Positions 59,752-64,000 of a stretch of 64,000 nucleotides of DNA are shown one piece after another (positions within the stretch are counted from its first letter, which is position 1; each line of letters begins with the position of its first letter). A program made the position numbers and the translations under genes. This DNA comes from Streptomyces showdoensis. Lineage in GTDB: Bacteria > Actinomycetota > Actinomycetes > Streptomycetales > Streptomycetaceae. The stretch covers positions 2,170,001 to 2,234,000 of the forward strand of contig NZ_BAAAXG010000026.1 in NCBI RefSeq assembly GCF_039535475.1, read 5' to 3'. The notes beneath the pieces were generated by a model. That model was not told the origin of the DNA. It saw only the letters and a program-made list of their open reading frames with translations, and made no database searches.

Positions 59752-60672
59752 ATGGTGGTCTACGGCATGCAGCTGCCCGTCCAGTCCCAGAGCACGATCT
59801 ACGCCGAGCCCTGGGAGGCCGCCGCGGGCCCCGCCGACCTCCTCGCGGTCGCCCGCGCCGCCGACGAGCACGGCTTCGACTACATCGCGAGCTGCGAGCA
59901 CGTCGCCGTCCCGCGCCGGATGGCCGCGGCGATGAGCACGATCTGGTACGACCCGGTGGCCACCCTCTCGTTCCTGGCGGCCGCCACCGAGCGGGTCCGG
60001 CTGCTCTCCCACGTCGCCCTCGTCGGGCTGCGCCACCCGCTGGTCTCGGCCAAGGCGTACGCGACCCTCGACCACCTCTCCGGCGGACGGCTCGTCCTCG
60101 GGGTCGGGGCCGGGCACCTCCCGGAGGAGTTCGAGACGCTCGGGGTGGACTTCGCCGGGCGCGGCGGGGTGCTCGACGAGACCGTCGACGCGCTGCACGC
60201 GGCGCTGGGGCAGGAGGAGTTCCCGGAGCACGACGGGGAGCGCTTCTCCTTCCGGGACCTCGGGCAGCGGCCCCGGCCCGCCCAGGAGCGCGTCCCGGTC
60301 TGGATCGGCGGCTCCTCGCCCGCGGCCGTGCGCAGGGCGGCGCTCAAGGGGGACGGCTGGCTGCCGCAGGGCGACCCGCGCGACCGGCTCGCCGAGCAGA
60401 TCGCGCGGCTGCGGCGGCTGCGCGCGGAGGCCGGGATCGAGGCGCCGTTCACCGTCGGGGCGATCGCCGAGCCGCTGTACGTGGGGCAGCCCGGCTGGGA
60501 GACCGGCCGGCGCACCCTGACCGGCAAGCCGCAGGCGCTCGCCGAGTCGCTGCGCGCCTACGGGGAGATGGGCGTGGACCAGATCCAGGTGCGGTTCCGC
60601 TGCCGGAGCCGGGCCGAACTCGTCGACCAGATGGCGGCCTTCGCCGCCGAGGTCGCTCCGCACCTCACCTAG
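59752..60672 (+). CDS. LLM-class (F420-dependent) oxidoreductase
   Basis: A 306-residue TIM-barrel flavin/deazaflavin enzyme. Motifs include YGMQLPVQSQSTIYAEPWEA, HGFDYIASCEHVAVPRRMAA, the LLSHVALVGLRHPLVSAKAYATLDHLSGGRLVLGVGAGHL stretch that marks the luciferase-like family, and RVPVWIGGSSPAAVRRAAL. The segment GVGAGHLPEEFETLGVDFAG is typical of F420-dependent members. The ATG at 59752 has AGGGAG about 5 nt upstream; the open frame continues upstream through both operators and is not used. Substrate unknown; oxidation or reduction of a pathway ketone/alcohol is likely. An SDR gene follows 86 bp later on the same strand. Confidence 0.88.
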   Translation: MVVYGMQLPVQSQSTIYAEPWEAAAGPADLLAVARAADEHGFDYIASCEHVAVPRRMAAAMSTIWYDPVATLSFLAAATERVRLLSHVALVGLRHPLVSAKAYATLDHLSGGRLVLGVGAGHLPEEFETLGVDFAGRGGVLDETVDALHAALGQEEFPEHDGERFSFRDLGQRPRPAQERVPVWIGGSSPAAVRRAALKGDGWLPQGDPRDRLAEQIARLRRLRAEAGIEAPFTVGAIAEPLYVGQPGWETGRRTLTGKPQALAESLRAYGEMGVDQIQVRFRCRSRAELVDQMAAFAAEVAPHLT

Positions 60673-60758
60673 GCCGTGTCCTTCGGATCGCGCCGCGGGC
60701 CGGTCCGGCCTGATCCGAGGGCAGGGCCTCACGGGCACCACCGGGAAGGAGACAGCGC

Positions 60759-61520
60759 ATGGGCAAGCTGGACGGGCGGGTCGTCGTCATCACGGGCGCG
60801 GCGCGCGGGCAGGGCGAACAGGAGGCGCGGCTCTTCGCCGCGGAGGGGGCCCGGGTGGTCCTGGGCGACGTCCTGGACGGCCCCGGCGAGGCGCTCGCCA
60901 AGGAGCTGGGGGAGGACCGGGCGCTCTACGTGCACCTGGACGTCACCGGCGAGGCGGAGTGGGCGGCCGCGGTGGACGCCGCGAAGGACCGCTTCGGACG
61001 GATCGACGGCCTGGTGAACAACGCGGGCATCCTGCGCTTCAACGAGCTGGTGTCGACGCCGTTGGACGAGTTCGAGGCCATCGTGCGGGTCAACCAGGTG
61101 GGCTGCTTCCTGGGGATGAAGGCCGTGGCGCCCGAGATCGCGGCGGCCGGCGGCGGCACGATCGTCAACACCGCCTCGTACACGGGGGTGACGGGCATGG
61201 CCGGGGTCGGCGCCTACGCGGCGAGCAAGCACGCGGTGCTGGGGCTGACCCGGGTGGCCGCGCTGGAGCTGGCGGCCCGGGGGATCCGGGTGAACGCGGT
61301 CTGCCCGGGGGCCGTCGACACCGCCATGAGCAACCCGGAGGGCGTGGACCCGGCGGCCACCGCCGAGCTGTACCGGAAGCTGGTGCCGCTGGGGCGGATC
61401 GGGCGCCCGGAGGAGGTGGCGGCCCTCGCGCTCTTCCTGACCGGCGAGGACTCCGCGTACATCACGGGCCAGCCCTTCGTCATCGACGGCGGCTGGCTGG
61501 CCGGCGTCAGCCTCTTCTGA
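60759..61520 (+). CDS. Short-chain dehydrogenase/reductase (SDR)
   Basis: A 253-residue NAD(P)-dependent oxidoreductase of the classical SDR type. The cofactor motif is VVVITGAARGQGEQEARLFA (Gly-x3-Gly-x-Gly), NNAGILRFNE stabilises the fold, the catalytic Ser lies in IVNTASYTGVTG and the Tyr-x3-Lys is YAASK. Asp in VVLGDVLDG at the end of the second strand points to NAD(H) preference. The sequence resembles 3-alpha- or 20-beta-hydroxysteroid dehydrogenases, though that group is broad. AGGAGA precedes the ATG. It probably shares the transcript of the LLM gene and acts in the same pathway. Confidence 0.92.
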   Translation: MGKLDGRVVVITGAARGQGEQEARLFAAEGARVVLGDVLDGPGEALAKELGEDRALYVHLDVTGEAEWAAAVDAAKDRFGRIDGLVNNAGILRFNELVSTPLDEFEAIVRVNQVGCFLGMKAVAPEIAAAGGGTIVNTASYTGVTGMAGVGAYAASKHAVLGLTRVAALELAARGIRVNAVCPGAVDTAMSNPEGVDPAATAELYRKLVPLGRIGRPEEVAALALFLTGEDSAYITGQPFVIDGGWLAGVSLF

Positions 61521-61570
61521 TCCGCGGACGGTCGGCGGTCGGTCGGCGGCCGGCCGACGGAACCGCGTTT

Positions 61571-61648
61571 CTGACGCTCCATCAGGTATTGACGCACCCG
61601 TCGCACGGTGCGACAGTCGGGCACATCGCTGATCTGACGATTCGTCAG
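61571..61648. promoter_or_regulatory. Two CTGACG-type operators before the second LLM gene
   Basis: CTGACG-CTC-CATCAG (61571-61585, one mismatch) and CTGACG-ATT-CGTCAG (61634-61648, perfect), starts 63 bp apart. The second ends 25 bp before the GTG at 61674. Confidence 0.82.
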
Positions 61649-61673
61649 AAACTCACGAGGACGGTGAACTTCC

Positions 61674-62798
61674 GTGGAATTCGGGATCTTCGTACAGGGA
61701 TACGTCGGCAAGCGGGCCGAGACCGATCCCGAAGCCGAGCACAAGGCCCTCATGGAGGAGACCGAGTACGTCATCCAGGCGGACAAGTCCGGGTTCAAGT
61801 ACGCCTGGGCCTCCGAGCACCACTTCCTGGAGGAGTACTCCCACCTCTCCGCCAACGACGTCTACCTCGGCTACCTCGCCCACGCCACCGAGCGCATCCA
61901 CCTCGGCTCCGGCATCTTCAACCCGCTCGCCCAGGTGAACCACCCGGTGAAGGTCGCCGAGAAGGTCGCCATGCTCGACCACCTCTCCGGCGGCCGCTTC
62001 GAGTTCGGCTCCGGCCGCGGCGCCGGCTCCCACGAGATCCTCGGCTTCTTCCCGGGCATCACGGACATGAACCACACCAAGGAGATCTGGGAAGAGACCA
62101 TCGCCGAGTTCCCCAAGATGTGGCTCCAGGAGGAGTACGAGGGGTTCCAGGGCAAGCACTGGTCGCTCCCGCCCCGCAAGATCCTGCCCAAGCCGTACGG
62201 CAAGTCCCACCCGGCCATGTGGTACGCGGCCGGCTCCCCCGCCTCGTACGCCATGGCGGGCCGGAAGGGGCTGGGCGTCCTCGGCTTCAGCGTCCAGAAG
62301 GTCTCCGACATGGAGTGGGTCGTCGAGTCCTACAAGAACGCGATCAAGGAGGCCAAGGCGGTCGGCGACTTCGTCAACGACAACGTCATGGTGACCTCCA
62401 CGGCCATCTGCGCCGAGACCCACGACAAGGCCGTCGAGATCGCCGTCGGCGGCGGCCTCAACTACCTCCAGTCGCTGCTCTTCCGCTACCACGACACCTT
62501 CCCCCGCCCCGAGGGCATCCCCGAGTGGCCCGAGCTGCTCCCCGAGTACTCGGCCGAGATCATCGAACTCCTCATCGCCGAGGAGCTGATGATCTGCGGC
62601 GACCCGAGCGAGGTCCTGGCCCAGTGCAGGCGCTGGGAGCAGGCCGGCGCCGACCAGCTCTCCTTCGGCCTGCCGATCGGGATCTCCTACGAGGACACGA
62701 TGAACTCCATCAAGCTCATCGGCGAGCACGTCATCCCCGAGATCGACACGGACCCGGTCCACCGCACCACCCGCTTCCGCCAGGGCGCGGGCGAGTAA
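61674..62798 (+). CDS. LLM-class flavin-dependent oxidoreductase
   Basis: A 374-residue luciferase-like enzyme beginning MEFGIFVQGYVGKRAETDPE. It has the family features SGFKYAWASEHHFLEEYSHL, RIHLGSGIFNPLAQVNHPVK and AEKVAMLDHLSGGRFEFGSGRGAGS. The long insertion and LQEEYEGFQGKHWSLPPRKI are typical of larger bacterial monooxygenase-type members, so a flavin-dependent oxygenation such as a Baeyer-Villiger step is possible, but an F420 role is equally open. A GTG start is used with AGGACGG upstream at a long spacing. It has its own pair of operators. The amidohydrolase gene at the window end follows after 163 bp, a stretch that is C-rich and holds no other gene. Confidence 0.88.
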   Translation: MEFGIFVQGYVGKRAETDPEAEHKALMEETEYVIQADKSGFKYAWASEHHFLEEYSHLSANDVYLGYLAHATERIHLGSGIFNPLAQVNHPVKVAEKVAMLDHLSGGRFEFGSGRGAGSHEILGFFPGITDMNHTKEIWEETIAEFPKMWLQEEYEGFQGKHWSLPPRKILPKPYGKSHPAMWYAAGSPASYAMAGRKGLGVLGFSVQKVSDMEWVVESYKNAIKEAKAVGDFVNDNVMVTSTAICAETHDKAVEIAVGGGLNYLQSLLFRYHDTFPRPEGIPEWPELLPEYSAEIIELLIAEELMICGDPSEVLAQCRRWEQAGADQLSFGLPIGISYEDTMNSIKLIGEHVIPEIDTDPVHRTTRFRQGAGE

Positions 62799-62961
62799 CC
62801 GGACGGTCCCCTCCGCGCGGGGCGGCGTCTTCCCGGACCGCCGCCCCGTACCGGCCCCGGCCGGAGGCACCCGCAGCCGCGGCCGGCTGCGCGGCCCCCG
62901 ACCGGGGCGCGCCCGTGTTCCCGCGCGGGATCCGCGCAGACCCGCGCAGAAAGGACGGCTC

Positions 62962-64000
62962 ATGCTCGACCACCTCATCAAGGGCGCCACCGTCGTGGAC
63001 GGCACCGGCGCCCCCGCCCTCACCGCCGACGTCGGCCTGCGCGACGGACGGATCGCCGTCGTCGCCGAGCCCGGCACCGTCGCCGAGGCCGCCCGGACCA
63101 CCGAGGACGCCACCGGACTCGTCCTCGCCCCCGGCTTCGTCGACCCGCACACCCACTACGACGCCCAGCTCTTCTGGGACCCCTTCGCCACCCCCTCCAT
63201 GAACCACGGCGTCACCACCGTCGCCGGCGGCAACTGCGGCTTCACCCTCGCCCCGCTCCACCCGGACCGTCCCGAGGACGCCGACTACACGCGCCGGATG
63301 ATGTCGAAGGTCGAGGGGATGGCCCTCAAGGCCCTGGAGGACGGCGTCGACTGGAGCTGGTCCTCCTTCGCCGAGTACCTCGACGCCCTCGACGGGCGGA
63401 TCGCCGTCAACGCCGGCTTCATGGTCGGCCACTGCGCCCTGCGCCGGTACGTGATGGGGGCGGACGCGGTCGGCGGCCAGCCCACCGAGGAGCAGCTGGC
63501 CCGGATGGTCGCGCTCCTCAAGGACGCCATGGAGGCCGGCGCCTGGGGCCTGTCCACCACCCAGTCGGCCACCCACTCCGACGGCGACGGCGCCCCGGTC
63601 GCCTCCCGGCACGCCCTGCCCGCCGAGCTCATCGCCCTCTCCACGGCGGTCGGCGAGCACGAGGGCACCCAGATCGAGGCGATCCTCGCGGGCTGCCTCG
63701 ACCAGTTCTCCGACGCCGAGATCGAGCTCTTCGTCGAGATGACCGCCGCCGCCGGCCGCCCGCTCAACTGGAACGTCCTCACCATCGACGCCACCGTCCC
63801 CGAGCGGGTCCCGCGCCAGCTGCTCGCCTCCGAGCGCGCCCGCAAGTCCGGCGGCCGGATCGTCGCCCTCACCATGCCGATCCTGACCCCCATGAACATG
63901 TCGCTCGGCACCTTCTGCGCCCTCAACCTCATCCCCGGCTGGGGCGAGGTCCTCGGCCTGCCGGTGCCCGAGCGGATCGCGAAGCTCCGCGACCCCGCCG
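62962..64000 (+). CDS. Amidohydrolase, N-acyl-D-amino-acid deacylase-like (3' end outside window)
   Basis: The visible 346 residues are the N-terminal two thirds of a cyclic-amidohydrolase superfamily protein. The start MLDHLIKGATVVDGTGAPAL is the usual first strands; the metal motif is APGFVDPHTHYDAQLFWDPF; TTVAGGNCGFTLAPLHPDRP includes the Cys ligand seen in D-aminoacylases; VGHCALRRYVMG and WGLSTTQSATHSDG follow. Sequences of this form in actinobacterial catabolic clusters are called D-aminoacylase-like although the true substrates are probably cyclic ketones or lactams (inference). AAAGGA lies about 8 nt before the ATG. It is likely in the same operon as the LLM gene. Confidence 0.85.
   Translation, partial: MLDHLIKGATVVDGTGAPALTADVGLRDGRIAVVAEPGTVAEAARTTEDATGLVLAPGFVDPHTHYDAQLFWDPFATPSMNHGVTTVAGGNCGFTLAPLHPDRPEDADYTRRMMSKVEGMALKALEDGVDWSWSSFAEYLDALDGRIAVNAGFMVGHCALRRYVMGADAVGGQPTEEQLARMVALLKDAMEAGAWGLSTTQSATHSDGDGAPVASRHALPAELIALSTAVGEHEGTQIEAILAGCLDQFSDAEIELFVEMTAAAGRPLNWNVLTIDATVPERVPRQLLASERARKSGGRIVALTMPILTPMNMSLGTFCALNLIPGWGEVLGLPVPERIAKLRDPA

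Noticed and set aside
41313..61648. KstR or KstR2 cholesterol regulon sites
   Set aside because: Recalled KstR and KstR2 consensus sequences (GAAC/GTTC-type and CAAG/CTTG-type dyads) do not match CTGACG-N3-CGTCAG.

Overview
The window is a high-GC (about 72 %) actinobacterial chromosome segment, almost certainly from a Streptomyces. The evidence is the G/C-biased third codon positions, frequent GTG starts, the futalosine menaquinone genes, a kbpA-afsK / afsS-afsR regulatory locus, a twin-arginine lipoprotein and several F420-type oxidoreductases. No tRNA, rRNA, CRISPR array, integrase or transposase was seen. Both ends cut a gene: a substrate-binding protein at the left and an amidohydrolase at the right.

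Region by region. (1) 1-4.0 kb: the tail of a substrate-binding protein, a tandem-repeat block, a MerR regulator, a KimA-like APC permease and a conserved small protein. (2) 4.3-12.1 kb: hemL (haem precursor synthesis), a histidine phosphatase, a Tat lipoprotein of polysaccharide-deacetylase type, and a System II cytochrome c maturation run (ResA-like, CcdA, ResB, CcsB). Haem supply and cytochrome assembly therefore sit together. (3) 12.1-20.2 kb: an SRPBCC protein, a membrane-anchored periplasmic-binding-like protein coupled to a P-loop STAND-like ATPase, an overlapping deaminase/2OG-oxygenase pair facing an EamA exporter, a LysR regulator and a PLDc_N membrane protein. (4) 20.3-25.3 kb: late futalosine menaquinone genes mqnL-mqnP-mqnM, an Lrp/AsnC regulator and mqnE, plus a 41-residue basic protein. 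(5) 25.3-40 kb: a GNAT enzyme, DoxX, DUF4229, an SLC1 symporter, a GbsR/MarR regulator facing a DUF4097 protein and a DrrAB-type ABC exporter, a frameshifted acyl-CoA ligase, a PdxH-like oxidase, a large secreted propeller protein and an FAD monooxygenase.

(6) 40.1-64 kb: two systems are interleaved. One is the AfsK-AfsR phospho-signalling set (kbpA, afsK, afsS, afsR). The other is an acyl-CoA / F420-dependent catabolic gene set: two thiolase-fold proteins, an acyl-CoA dehydrogenase, a Ddn-like protein, a crotonase, a DUF35 protein, a FadD3-like ligase, two amidohydrolases, two LLM oxidoreductases and an SDR. Nearly every catabolic promoter carries a 15-bp palindrome of form CTGACG-N3-CGTCAG: nine good copies, some doubled, and a tenth weak copy over the start of a TetR gene. 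I regard this operator family, and the undescribed pathway it appears to control, as the main discovery candidate. The catabolic genes lie on both sides of, and inside, the afs locus. The promoter region of kbpA-afsK also carries a perfect LexA-type palindrome and two DnaA-box-like sequences.

Limits: everything was read by eye without database searches. Family names rest on motifs and remembered family sequences. Start codons were chosen by Shine-Dalgarno spacing and domain position. Operators are sequence patterns, not proven sites.
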